From: Aselliscus stoliczkanus
Taxonomy: Eukaryota; Chordata; Mammalia; Chiroptera; Hipposideridae
NCBI GenBank assembly: GCA_033961575.1
Contig: CM066737.1
Span: 54,180,771 to 54,244,770, forward strand
Reading direction: 5' to 3'
Length of the DNA stretch: 64,000 nt
The notes beneath the pieces were generated by a model. It was not told where the DNA came from. It was given only the letters and a program-made list of their open reading frames with translations, and ran no database searches. A program made the position numbers and the translations under genes. This document shows positions 23,268 through 33,977 of this stretch, one piece after another (position 1 is the first letter of the stretch; each line of letters opens with the position of its first letter).

Positions 23268-23383
23268 TTTTTTTTAGCTGAGCCATCCTGCCACCTGTTG
23301 GGCTCACATCGAACTGCTGTTGCTCAGAGCTCAGCTCGCACTCTTGAGCGAGCTCTTAAACAACAGAGCCACACGGCCGGCCC
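23268..23383 (-). mobile_element. tRNA-derived SINE, minus strand, inside provirus
   Basis: Minus strand GGGGCCGGCCGTGTGGCTCTG...GCTCGCTCAAGAGTGCGAGC...AACAGGTGGCAGGATGGCTC with A tail (T-run at 23268). A short piece of the usual middle is missing. Confidence 0.85.
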
Positions 23384-23399
23384 CTGAGAAGCATTTTGT

Positions 23400-23760
23400 A
23401 TATTTAGGATATGCTAGTATACAGAGGCCAGGTCCAGGGAGGCACTGGACTGTTGTCATGTCCTTAATAGCACTGCCTTAATTTTATTCCAATCCCATTC
23501 TGGGGATGAACTGTTAAAGCAGGTGGGGGTAACACAGACAGCCTTGTATCCTCTGTGGCAATGCAACTTACATTGTTCTTTGATCACCTGGATCTGATCC
23601 TCTAATCCTAAAACAACCTACTCCTATATTTGAACATGGTCAAACATTTTTTATCTATGTTTTTCTGATTATGTAAAGTCAATGAAGTATTCTGTGCCAA
23701 ATTTTCAGCAAATTGAGCAGTCTGCTAGTTCCGTCTTAATCTCTACTTATCGGTCCTTGG
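23400..23760 (-). pseudogene. Provirus env transmembrane-subunit remnant
   Basis: One minus frame reads EDQIQVIKEQCKLHCHRGY followed by CVTPTCFNSSSPEWDW. The pattern of a heptad-like helix, spaced cysteines, CVTP and a W-containing N-glycosylation region fits the ectodomain of a betaretroviral TM protein. Several stops on both sides. No surface subunit, fusion peptide or membrane anchor could be read. Fragment only, non-functional. Confidence 0.55.
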
Positions 23761-24215
23761 CCTGTGCACGTACTGTCCCTTCTTTATCTCATTTCTTGAG
23801 CTGTTGCCAGCCGCCTTTGGCTTGACACATACCCAAGTTACAAGGAACCTTGAGACATTGCCAGCTGCCTTCAGCTGGCACGTACCCAAGTTGCTGTCTT
23901 GCTCTGAGTGTCCCTACACTATAACATTGCAATCCACTGCTGTGTCCCTATATCTTCCCTTTCTTGTCTTTCTAAAATTGCTGGTGATGGGGACGTCAGG
24001 ACAGGGGAAGGATTTTCAGCTTGAACGGGCAATGGGTAGTCATTTGGGCTTGACAGGATCAGAGAACTGTGAAAAGAACATAACTGATACATTGTTAAGT
24101 AAGACAGTAAAAGCAATTGAGTAGTCTAGCTGCCATGTGTTTTGACTATATCTGCTGTGGCTGGCTAAGAATTGCTCCAGCAATAAATGGGGGTGGCTGA
24201 GGAGCCAGGGGTGGT

Positions 24216-24256
24216 AGATCAAAAGTCTGATGCTCTATCGACTGAGTTATCTGGAC
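24216..24256 (-). other. tRNA-Lys(UUU)-like 5' half inside provirus
   Basis: The minus strand reads GTCCAGATAACTCAGTCGAT then AGAGCATCAGACTTTTGATCT. This covers acceptor 5' strand, D arm and anticodon arm including the TTT anticodon of tRNA-Lys(UUU), with about five mismatches by eye, four of them G/A or C/T changes. The 3' half (variable loop, T arm, CCA) is absent. The stretch lies within a proline-rich open stretch of the provirus in the same sense as the viral genome. Not a tRNA gene. Confidence 0.7.
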
Positions 24257-24733
24257 AAAAAGAAAAGGGGGACACAAGCTCATATTTTGTGGGATGTGCA
24301 GGAATGTAGAGACCCAATGCCTACCTCTAACTGCCTGCCTAGTTTTCCCCTTGAGAGACTTGATCCCCATACAATCTCTATGGGAAGCTGTGGGTCAGGA
24401 GGTCTCTTTTTCTGTATCTGCTTCCTGCTGGGCAGGAGCATAGAGCTGTCCCTGCCTATTGGGGGTTCACGGAGCTCTCACCCTAGCTGGTCTCAGATGA
24501 GAGGAACGGGTCTTGAGCTCTACCTCCTCTTATTCCCATCCCTAGTCTATGTGTGGTAGCTCTATATGTGGTGGATGGCTGCCATGGAAAAGGAGGTGGC
24601 TCCACACTTTCCCTAGTCTCTTTTAATGACATCTTATGTGCAAAAGCACTGAATAATTCTTCCTCCTCTTCATCATCCTCTGAATCGAAGTCCTTGCCTT
24701 CCCTTTCCTGCTTATCCTGCCTTGCTTCTCTCT

Positions 24734-25079
24734 CTAGCTGTTGTTCCTCTTTGGGGGATAACTGGCTATCCCTGGGCTCTCGTGCACTAGGCAGGAGGCG
24801 GGAGTAGCCCGCAAGTGTGGCAGGACCCCCACCACCGAGGACATGCAGTCTAGGTGGTGCTCGGCTGGATTAATGGGATCCAAACATTTTTTAATTAAAT
24901 TCCAAAGAGTAAATGTATACACAGGCATATGTTGAGGCCCCTCCTGGGTGTACTGCTCCCTCAGATCTCTACCAACGTTATGCCAGGTTTGAACATTTAT
25001 GGTCCCTTCCTCCGGGAACCAGGGGCATGTCTTTTGGACAAATTCTAAAAATTTATCTAATGTTTTATTATGTACTTTA
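24734..25079 (-). pseudogene. Provirus gag, matrix region (second block)
   Basis: Minus-strand open stretch with CPWFPEEGTINVQTWHNVG and a downstream FTLWNLIKKCLDP, the conserved layout of betaretrovirus-type matrix domains. The frame is continuous with the leader-side block at 27887-27945, separated by the L1 derivative inserted at 25095-27871. It stops at 24734, after which only scattered open pieces (with PP-rich text) remain. Matrix normally directs Gag to the membrane and packages virions; this copy is interrupted by an insertion, an early stop and truncation. Confidence 0.75.
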
Positions 25080-25874
25080 CATCCTGGAGCTTTTTTTTTT
25101 AAATTAGTTTCAGGTGTACAACACAAGGCAATAGTTATACTCTTTACCCCCCAAAGTAAAAACCCCCTCCCCCAGTTCGCCACCCCACTCCCCCCCATAT
25201 CATACATATCCATCACAACTCCCCTGACTCCCCTCCACAGTATACTCCACATCCCGTGACCATCCACATATTCAATTGCAGTTGGCATACAATACTATAC
25301 AACATCAGCTTCAGGTGTACAGTGCAGTGCTCAAGCCTCTACTCCATCCATGAAGTGGTCTCCCTAACAAAAAATGTGACTATCTGACATGCCACAAAAT
25401 TTTTACAACATTATTATATTCCCCGAACTGTGTTTCATATCCCTGTGGCAATATTGTAGTTGTCTATTTATGCTGTCTAATCCCTTCCACTTCCCCCCCA
25501 TCCCCACCCCCCTCCCAACTAGCAACCCTCAGTTTTTCCTCTACATCTACGAGTCCGTTTACTTTGAGCGTTCACTCAGCTCTTCAGACTCTACACACAA
25601 GTAAGATCACATGGTACCTGTCCTTCTCCGACTGACTTATTTCTCGCAACATAATAGTCTCTTCACAACATTGTCAATTACATTCCCAGAACTGCCCCCA
25701 TATCCCTGCGGCAACATTGTAGTCCCACATACACTGTCCAAAACCTTCCCCCTCTTCCTCTTCCCCACTCCCTCCCAGCCAGCAACCATCAATTTTTCCT
25801 TTATATCTGCTTGATACGACTTCAATCTTCTTAAATTGTCTCTCTGGGTTAGCTTGTTTACCCCTTTCTTTTGT

Positions 25875-26748
25875 TTAAAAAAGCCCTTTTAACATTTCTT
25901 GCAATGCTGGCTTGGTGGTAATGAATTCCTTAAGCTTATTCTTTTCTGAGAAGCTCTTTATTTCTCCTTCAATTTTAAGTGGTAGCCGTGCTGGGTAGAG
26001 CAATCTTGGTTGTAGGCCTTTATTTTGTGTCACTTTGAAGATCTCCTGCCACTCCCTTCTGGCCTGCAGAGTTTCTGTAGACAAGTCAGCTGTTAGTCTA
26101 ACAGGAGTTCCTTTGTATGTAACCTGCTGTCTTTCTCTTGCAGCCTCTAGGATTCTGTCTCTGTCTTTAACCTTTGCCATTTTGACTATGATGTGTATTG
26201 GTGTGGACCTGTTTGGGTTCAACTTGTTTGGAACCCTCTGCACTTCCTGGGCATGTATGTTGATTTCCTTCACCAGGGTGGGGAAGTTTTCAGTCATTAT
26301 TTTTGCAAATACATTCTCGACCCCTTGCTTCTTCTCTTCTCCTTCTGGTATCCCTATGAATCGAAGGTGGTTGCGCTTCACCTTGTCCCATAGGGCTCTT
26401 AAACTATTTTCATTGTTTTTTTATTCTTTGGTCTTTTTGCTGTGCCAACTGGGTGAGTTCTGCTATTTTATCTTCCAAATCACTGATCTGCTCCTCTGCT
26501 TCATCTACTCTACTGGTGATTCCTTCGAGTGTGTACTTCAATTCAGTTATTGTATTCTTTAGTTCTAACAGGTTGTTTTTTATGGTTTCCCTATCCTTCT
26601 TTATGTCCTTGCTAAGTTCCTTAAACAGTCTTATCATCAGTGTTCTAAACTCTGTCTCTGAAATGTTGGATCCCTCTGTTTCATTTGGTTCCATTTCTGG
26701 AGGTTTCTTCTGATCTTTTACTTGTGACATGTTTCTTTGTTTTCCCAT
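25875..26748 (-). pseudogene. L1 ORF1 pseudogene of derivative no. 2, nearly intact
   Basis: Start chosen at 26748 (MGKQRNMSQVKDQ), the usual ORF1 start, although the frame is open 26 codons further upstream. N-terminal coiled coil (26748-26410, LEGITSRVDEAEEQISDLED) is followed by a frameshift in an A-run (AATAAAAAAACAATG, about 26405-26420). The RRM and C-terminal domain continue open in 26381-25875 (RFIGIPEGEEKKQG, VQRVPNKLNPNR, YKGTPVRLTADLSTETLQAR) to a natural-looking end EMLKGLF. One frameshift is the main visible defect. Confidence 0.9.
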
Positions 26749-26959
26749 TCTGGCTGTCGCTCTGGGATTGCTTTGATGTATTAGATAGATCAGCAGGAGA
26801 GCCCTGGCTGGATCACGCAGGCACACAGTTCACGGCTCAACACTCCCAGGAAAATTCCCAGTCTCAGCCTGTCCCCAATCAGCCGCTTGCAGATCAGGCC
26901 GAGCAGCCCGACAACCAATCACCAGCCTGGCAACTCTGCAAGCGGAGTGCGGAGAGCGG

Positions 26960-27180
26960 GACCGAGGTGGCTTGCGCACTTCCGCGTCTCAGTGAGCAGC
27001 CTGTTGGAGCCAGATCACTCCCACTAGGCGTTTCCCTGGCAACACAGCACAAGCCGAGCGGAGGGTGGGGATCCGAGGCAGCTCGCGCACTCCCGGGTCT
27101 CAGTGAGCAGCCTGTTGGAGCCGGAGGGCACACGCCCTGCGTTTCCCTGGCAACGCAGTATAAGCTGGGCAGAGGGTGGG
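26960..27180 (-). repeat. Tandem 5'-UTR monomers of the L1 derivative
   Basis: Two units with ~113-base period, each containing CGCACT(T/C)CCG(C/G)GTCTCAGTGAGCAGCCTGTTGGAGCC and GTTTCCCTGGCAAC(A/G)CAG. The copy at 57.8-58.0 kb also has about two, the copy at 13.9 kb about one. Confidence 0.8.
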
Positions 27181-27886
27181 GATCCAAGGCCACAGGCATA
27201 CGCGTGCACGCACACATGTACTTCTACGCCAATTTCACCAGACCAATGATGTCTCGGACCTGATCCTTCGTGGGAGGGCCCAAGCTTGACAAAATGGCGA
27301 CCTCCCTACACCACTCGTGTTCAGGCCCCACACCACGGGAATAACAGTCCAAAAACCTCCAGCCTTTGCACCAGAGGTGCTCAGTTCAGTCCGTCCCCGC
27401 AGGCTCCCAGGTCCAGCTCACACAGCCACTCCCTCCACCAGGAACCAGGTAAGTGCTCACCGGCGAGCAAGCCCGGGCGCCGGCCCCACTGATTCTCCAG
27501 CTGCTCTTAGCCTCACCGAGCTGAGCAAAGAGAGTCCTCACTAATTTACTGCCAGCTATCTTAGAACTTCTCTTCCCGGCAAAGGAGCTCTGGGCTGGTG
27601 AGCTTGGTGTGCGGCTGGAGGGTCTCTCCCCCAACCAGACAAGCTTCCCACAGCTGGGGCTTCCCTCACGGGGCTCACCCTCTCTCGTCTCCGCCGGTCC
27701 TACCAGACCAGACGCGGCTTCCTCTTTAAGTTCTTCATTTAGTGGTTCTGTTCCTCCAGTGTTCCGGGGACCTCCAGGGTTGAATGCTGTATAATTTGGT
27801 TGTAATTTTGGTGTGATCCTGGGAGGCAGTTAGCACAGTGTCTGTCTATTGCGCCATTTTACCGGAAGTCCCATCCTGGAGCTTTT

Positions 27887-27945
27887 AACAATAATTGTAG
27901 CACTTGTAAATACAAAGTGAGATCTCAAGATCCTGAATTCCCCAT
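27887..27945 (-). pseudogene. Provirus gag start (first block)
   Basis: A minus-strand ATG at 27945 begins MGNSGS, the Met-Gly of a myristoylated matrix protein, with an in-frame TGA as codon 7, then further open text up to the L1-derivative insertion. It lies 110 bases downstream of the primer site, as expected for gag. Confidence 0.6.
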
Positions 27946-28056
27946 GTAAGCCTAGCTTTTATTTCGTTCCACTTAACTTTTTTAATTCTGTGCTTTGGCC
28001 AATGCCTTCCCATGGAACATCCTCTCATCTACATTTTGGAGTTTCCCTGTACTCAG

Positions 28057-28074
28057 GTCCCTGTTTGGGCACCA
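28057..28074 (-). promoter_or_regulatory. Primer binding site, tRNA-Lys3 type
   Basis: Minus strand TGGTGCCCAAACAGGGAC, two bases inside the 5' LTR end. It differs from the canonical Lys3 site at two positions, both at CpG dinucleotides (CG to TG and CG to CA), consistent with methylation decay. Confidence 0.9.
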
Positions 28075-28076
28075 CT

Positions 28077-28486
28077 TGCCGAGTCCAGTGCAGCCAGTTG
28101 AATGGTCTGGAGGGGGGAACAATAGAGGATTAAGAAAGACAGACAAAGAAATACTTGAAAGCAGGGGCTAGGCGGACAGCTGTCCCCTGATGGAAGGACA
28201 GTGACCCAGTCCAGCAGCTGTGGTTTATTGATATAGGCTTCCTAAAGCTGAGGGAGGAAAGGGGAGGCAACAGCCTTGGGCAGGGACTGTTCCGTGTGTC
28301 AGCTCCATGCATCAGCTGCAGAATGTCTGCACCCAATGTATTGAAACAGGATGATTTGCAGCCAGTGCACCTAAACCACCTCCGTATGCTGAGGTGCTGT
28401 GTCAGCCTTGCAAAAACACAGCCAGAAAGTGTGCCTTACACTACCCTTTCCTTTACTGCTCCAGATGGTGGCCTTGATCCCTGGCA
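28077..28486 (-). repeat. 5' LTR of the provirus
   Basis: 410 bases, TG...CA ends, pairs with 22605-23010. In viral (minus) sense it would supply promoter and polyadenylation signals, but I could not locate a convincing TATA box or AATAAA by eye. Confidence 0.92.
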
Positions 28487-28492
28487 AGTCTT

Positions 28493-31400
28493 TAGGGTTT
28501 TCTGTATAAAGAATCATGTTATCTGCAAAAAGTGACAATTTAACTTCTTCATTCCCAATTTGGATGCCTTTTTTTTCTTTCTCTTTGCCTGATTGCTCTG
28601 GCTAGGATTTCCAATACTATGTTGAATAACAGTGGTGACAGGGACAACCCTGTCTTGTTGCTGATTTTAGAGGAAAAGCTTTCAGTTTTTCACCATTATC
28701 TATGATATGATATGAGTAGAGGGTTTGTTATATATGGCCTTCATTATGTTGAGGTACTTTCCTTCTATACTCATTTTATTAAGTGTTTACTCATAAATGG
28801 ATGTTGTATCTTGCCAAATGTTTTTCTGCATCTATTGATTTAATCATATGATTTTTATCTTTTATTTTGTTTATGTGGTGTATCACATTGATTGATTTGC
28901 ATACGTTGAGCCATCCTTGTGTCCCTGGAATGAACTCCACTTGATTGTGATGTATAATCTTTTAAATGTATTGTTGTATATAATTTGCTAGAATTTTCTT
29001 TAGGATTTTTACATCTGTATTCATCAGAGATATTGGTCTGTAGTTTCCTGTTTTTGTGTTATCCTTTCCAGTTTTTGGTATCAGGGTAAAGTTGGCCTCA
29101 TAAAATGAGTTACAGTCTTGCCTCTTCAATTTTTTGGAAGTGTTTAAGGAGCACAGGTATTAAATGCTCTTTGTATGTTTGGTAGAATTCACTAGTGAAG
29201 CCATCTGGTCGTGGACTTGTGTTTATGGAAGGCTTTGGATGATTGTTTCAGTTTCCTTACTGTTCATCAGTTATTTAGATTTTCCAGTTGTTCATGATTT
29301 CTAAGGCTATGTGTTTCTAAGAACTTATCCAATTCTTCTGGGTTATTGAATTTGATGGTATATAGTCCTTATAGAATTCTCAAATGATCCTTTGTATTTT
29401 TGTGCTTTCCATGGTAATTCTCACCTTTCATTTCTGATTTTGTTCATTTATGTCTTTTTTCTTTTTACCTTAGTGAATCTAGCCAGGGTTTTGATAAGTT
29501 TACTAATCTTTTCAGAGAACCAGCTCTTTGTTGCATTAATGTTTTTCTATTGTCATATTGTTCTCTATTTCATTTAGTTCTACTCTAATTTTTATTATTT
29601 CCTTCCTTCTGCTGTCTTTGGGTTTCATTTGTTCTTTTTTTTCTGGTTCTTTAAGATGTAATATTAGGTTGTTTATTTGGGATTTTTCTTGTTTCTTGAG
29701 ATAAGCATGTAATGATATGAATTTCCCGCTTATTACTGGTTTTTGTGCAACCCAATTATTTCAATAGGTTGTCTTTTCATTCTTATTTGTTTCTATGTAT
29801 CTTTTGACCTCTCTTCTTATTTCTTCTTTCACCCAGTCATTCTTTAATAGCATGTTGACCTCCACATTTTTGTGGTTTTTACTACTTTATTTTTGCAGTT
29901 GCTCTCCAATTTCTAAACCTTGTGGTCAGAGAATATGATTTCAATCTCCTTAAATTTGCTGAGACTAGGTTTATGTCCCAATATATGGTCTATCCTTGAG
30001 AATGTTCCATGTACACTACAAAAGAATATATAGTCTGATGTTCTAAAATGAAGTGCTCTGTAAGTATCATTTATGTCTATTTGGTTTAATGTGTCATTTA
30101 TGGGTGATATTTCCTTACCTATATTATGTTTGGATGATCTATCCATAGCTGTCAATGATGTATTTAGGTCCCCTACTATAATTGTGTTTTGGTCAGTTTC
30201 TTCCTTTAGTTCTGTTAGTAGTTGCTATATATATTTTTGTGCTTCTTGATTAGGGACATATATATTGATGTGTTATGTCTTTTGTTGTATTGTCCCCTTT
30301 ATCATTGTGAAATGTCCATCTTTGTCTTGTTATTTTTGTTTTTTTGTCCTGAAAGTCTGTTTCATCAGATATAAATGTGGCTATAACCGTTTTTCTCTGG
30401 ATTCCATTTGCTTGGAGTTTCATTTTCCATACTTTCACTTTAAGTCTATATTTATCCTTGTGGCTGAGATGTGTTATGTTTAAGTGAATAGTGCCCTGTT
30501 CTGTGTAGGTGTTGACATTTCCTGATCCTATCTGTCTGTTAGTAATCTTGCTCATGGTTTTGTGTTCTTTTGCCTCTTTTGTTTCAGTTTGGATAGCCTC
30601 CTTCAGTATTTCCTATAATGCAGATCATGTGGTAGAAAATCCTCTCAGCTTCTGTATATCTGGAAAGGTCTGTATATCTCCTTTATATCCAAAGGATAAC
30701 TTTACTGGATATATTATTTTTGGCTGGTAATTTCTCTCTTTCCATAGCTTGAATATTTGATTCCCTCCATCCTGGCTTGTAGTTTCTACTGAAAAATTTG
30801 ATGATAATCTAATGGGATTTCTTTATAGGGTACTGTCTTTTACCTGGCTGCCTTGAGAATACTTTGTCATTAATTTTTGACAGCTTCAATATAATGTGCC
30901 TTGGGGAAGGCCTGTTGGGATTGAGTTAATTAGGTGTCCTGTTTGCTTCTTGGATTTGAGGACCCAGTCTTTGCATAGGTTTGGGAAGTTCTCATTGACT
31001 GTTTGAAAAGGCTCTCTGTGTCCTTCTCCCTCTCTTCTTCTGATATACCTATTATTCTTATGTTGCTCTTTCTGATGGAGTCAGATAGTTCTTGTAGTGT
31101 TCTTTCATTTCTTTTTTTTTTCTTTTTAGAGGACAGTGTCACTGGCCCTCATATGTGGGATTGGAACCGAGGCCATTGACGTCCCAAGCCAGGTCTTAAC
31201 CACCGTGCCACTCGGCTGGCCCTCTTTCATTTCTTTTAACTCTCAAGTCTCTCTCTTCTTCCATATGTGTCATTGCCAGATTTCTATCTTCAAAATCACT
31301 AATTTTTTCTTCCATCTTGTCAGCTCTATTTCCTAAGCTGGCTGTTTCATTCTTCATTGGTTTTATTGAGTTCTTCATCTCCAGAATTTCTATTTGGTTC

Positions 31401-32663
31401 TTTTTAAAAATTTCAATCTCTTTGGTAAAATATTCATTTTGTTGATTTTATTTCTGAGTTTCTCAAACTACCTATCTGACTTTTCTTGCATCTTGCTGAG
31501 TTTTTTTTTTTTTTAGAACTGCAATCTTGAATTCTCTGTCATTGAACTCACATATTTCTACATCTTTCAGTTCATTTCTGAAGATTTTTCTTTTTTTTTT
31601 CTGATCTACCTTGTTACCTTGGTTATTCATGACAATTGATGAATTATTATTTCTCTTCCGAGACATTGATAGGAGTGGATTCTGCAGCAGGTTGATATGA
31701 AAAGTTCTTTCTTTTGCTTTTCTGTAGGTGTTGTGGGAACATTTTATTTTCTCTCGTGTTGTAGCATTTTAGTTTCTCTTGCACTGTTCTGGCTTCTCAC
31801 ATGATAGGAGGTTTTTTGGGAGGTGTGCTTCTCTTCTGTGATCAGGTCACCTCATTCTTAGGGCACTGCTCCTTGGATGGATGTGGTGGCTAACTTGGTT
31901 CTGAGCCTCTGAAATCCCAATGTTTCCCCTATAGCCTGATGCAGAGCTTGTGTGTCTCAGCAGCCCTGGTTTCCCCTGCAGGGATCAGCCCAGAAAGGTT
32001 GGGGCAGGGTGGGCTGGGAAAGGCAGCTGGTGTGTTTGTGGCTCCAGGAAATGGCAATTTCCATCACAAAGCTATCTCACTTTTACAGCTCCATCCCTGT
32101 CACTGGAATTAGCCACTCTGTGTGTCTGCTGCTGCAGGATTGTCACTACAGTTCTCAGGGCTGTGGATATTCTGATTTTAATCCGACACTGCTACAATTT
32201 CTTTTGGAACACACTTCTAACAATGGGTGTGAGCTCTGGGAGGGTGGGGGGAGGTGGCCAGGCTCTATGTCTTTGTTTTCTGTCTGGAAGTGAGGGCTTA
32301 AACCAGATTTCTCATCTTTCTGTATTCGGCCTTTGCCCTGAGGTTTCTGCCCCAAATGCTGGGTTCAGCCATATTATATACTGATACCTCAGGCAAGACT
32401 GTGGGCCACAGAAAGTTCATCTACAACTTGAATCTTTTCTTTTCCCAAGATTGCAGTAAGCTCCATGCTGTGTACCATGGCCAATGTCTCTGCTCTTCCC
32501 CCTTCTGTCCTCCCTTGCTTGTCTGATTTGCCTACCTTCAGATGTTTTGATGTGCAGATCTCTCAGATGGGTTTGTGTGTTATGTAGAGTATCCTTTGTT
32601 GAATTATAGCTGTTGTCACTTCCAGGGGAAATGTGAAGGATCACTCTTCATGCTGCCATGTTT
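28493..32663 (-). mobile_element. Old L1, block 3 of 3 (RT, endonuclease, ORF1, 5' UTR), minus strand
   Basis: Direct continuation of block 2 (TAGGGTTTTCTGTATAAAG... is the text just before YADD). Order on the minus strand from right to left: 5' UTR 32663-31690, ORF1 31680-30600 (interrupted by a SINE at 31116-31222), endonuclease 30560-29900 (DHILGHKPSLSKFKEIEII, SDHKV), RT 29580-28493. With blocks 1 and 2 it totals about 6.1 kb, a near full-length L1. All frames are heavily decayed, so this is the oldest layer of the stack. Confidence 0.85.
31116..31222 (-). mobile_element. Short head-only SINE, minus strand
   Basis: Minus strand GGCCAGCCGAGTGGCACGGTGG...CCAGTGACACTGTCCTC with A tail. Target duplication TCTTTCATTTCTTTT at 31101-31115 and 31223-31237. 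Inserted in ORF1 of the old L1. Confidence 0.92.
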
Positions 32664-32705
32664 CTGACATTACTATGATTCACATTCAGATGTAGACAAA
32701 TGATA

Positions 32706-33975
32706 TTGGGTTGTCAGAAAAGTCATGATGTATGGTTGTGACCGATGGCACTAGTTCATTTTTGGAAGTACTAGAGTCATTCGCATCTATGTTATTGCTA
32801 TGTCATTTGACAGCTGACTGTTCTAGCTTCATTGTTAAAAGGAAAAACTGAGCGATTTGGTTGAGTTTTGGAGATTTTACAACACGTTGAAGATGGAAGA
32901 CCAAACTGTACATTTTTGCCATATTTTACTGTTTTACTTCCATAAACGGAAGAACTCGCATCAAGCTTGTGAAAAGTTGCATGAAGTTTACGGTGACAAT
33001 GCTCTACAAGAACATCAGCGTCAATGATGGTTCATGAAATTCTGTGCTGGTGATTTTGATCTCAATGATGCTCCTCGGTCAGGGAGGCCCACCAAGGTTG
33101 ATAATGACAAAATAAAGGCATTGATCAAGTCGAACCCATGTTACATGACACAAGAGATTGCAGAAACATTGAACATCCATCATTCAAGCATTCATGACCA
33201 CCCGAAGAAGCTGGGATATTTGAGTTCTGCGTAAACTCAAAGAAGTTCATTTGACAGCGTGTATAAACATGTGCAATGTGCTCATTAAACGTGAAGAAAA
33301 CAATCCTTTTTTGAAGCAACTGATAACTGGTGATGAGATGTGGATTGTTTACAACAATGTGGTGCACAAATGGTCTTGGTCCCGACGTGATGATGTGCCT
33401 CAAATGACATTGAAAGCAGACATTCATCAGAGGAAGGGTATGCTTTCAGTGTGGCTGGATTTTAAAGGTGTCATGTTTTTTGAGCTCCTACCAAGGAACC
33501 AAACAATCAATTTGAATGTGTACTGTCGGCAATTGGACATTTTGAACGAATCCATCATCCATAAATATCCAGAGCTTTTAATTGTAAAGGAGACGTGGTC
33601 CACCGTTACAATGCGAGACCACATCAAGTTTGATCACCCGTCAAAAATTATTGGAATTTGGATGGGATGTGTTGCCATACCCACCATACTCACCTGACCT
33701 TGCAACGTCAGACTTCCACTTGTTTTGTTCTCTTCAAAACTCCTTGCATGGTATAACGTTTAATTCAGATGAGGCTGTAAATCAGCACCTTGTTCAGGTT
33801 TTTGCAAATAAGGACAGGTCCTTCTTTGAATGAGGAATTGTGAAGCTCACTGAAAGATGGCAAAAGGTTATTGAACAAAACGGGCAATATATCATTGATT
33901 GATATATTCTTTATATAAATAAATGACCTTTGAAAAACATAGACAAAATACGTCATGACTTTTCTGACAACCCAA
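32706..33975 (+). mobile_element. mariner-family DNA transposon, complete but dead
   Basis: 1270 bases between TA target duplications (32704-32705, 33976-33977). Terminal inverted repeats begin TTGGGTTGTCAGAAAAGTCA on both ends and match for 23 bases, with partial matching beyond. Encodes one broken mariner transposase. Confidence 0.95.
32893..33902 (+). pseudogene. mariner transposase pseudogene
   Basis: ATG at 32893. N-terminal DNA-binding region with the two helix-turn-helix modules (text DLNDAPRSGRPTKVDNDKIK between them, then QEIAETLNIHHSSIHDHPKK). Catalytic domain retains the first aspartate (TGDEMWIVY, 33325-33350) and the third (YPPYSPDLATSDFHLF, near 33674-33721). Defects seen: TGA at codon 45 (33025-33027), a frameshift at about 33230, a second shift near 33615 that destroys the motif holding the second catalytic aspartate, and TGA at 33831-33833. 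A DD34D-type cut-and-paste transposase; this copy cannot work. Ends ...IID then TGA at 33900-33902. Confidence 0.9.
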
Positions 33976-33977
33976 TA

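Larger units (their letters stand above)
25095..27871 (-). mobile_element. HAL1-like internally deleted L1 derivative no. 2, full length
   Basis: Full-length minus-strand copy of 2.78 kb: 5' end GGGACTTCCGGTAAAATGGC at 27871, GC-rich 5' UTR with two ~113-base monomers, ORF1, then almost no ORF2 (text jumps from just after ORF1 at about 25845 into the last few endonuclease bases) and the shared abnormal junction at 25809/25810 into 3'-UTR-like sequence, ORF2 end and 3' UTR. A tail is the T-run at 25091-25100. Target duplication CATCCTGGAGCTTTT at 25080-25094 and 27872-27886. Inserted in the gag region of the provirus. Confidence 0.92.
22605..28486 (-). mobile_element. Betaretrovirus-like (class II) endogenous provirus, internally deleted, minus strand
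   Basis: Two LTRs in the same orientation (22605-23010 and 28077-28486), a tRNA-Lys-type primer site next to the right LTR, a purine tract next to the left LTR, and 6-bp target duplication AGTCTT (22599-22604 / 28487-28492), the length typical of betaretroviruses. After subtracting the L1 derivative at 25095-27871 and a SINE at 23268-23383 only about 2.1 kb of internal sequence remains: leader, N-terminal gag, a short unassigned proline-rich part and an Env TM remnant. Pol was not seen. Inserted in the old L1. Confidence 0.9.

Noticed and set aside
24216..24256. Functional tRNA gene
   Set aside because: Only the 5' half is present; no T arm or 3' acceptor strand.
31950..32384. Two overlapping plus-strand frames of 113-144 codons
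   Set aside because: They lie in the 5' UTR of the old minus-strand L1 and have no recognisable domain.
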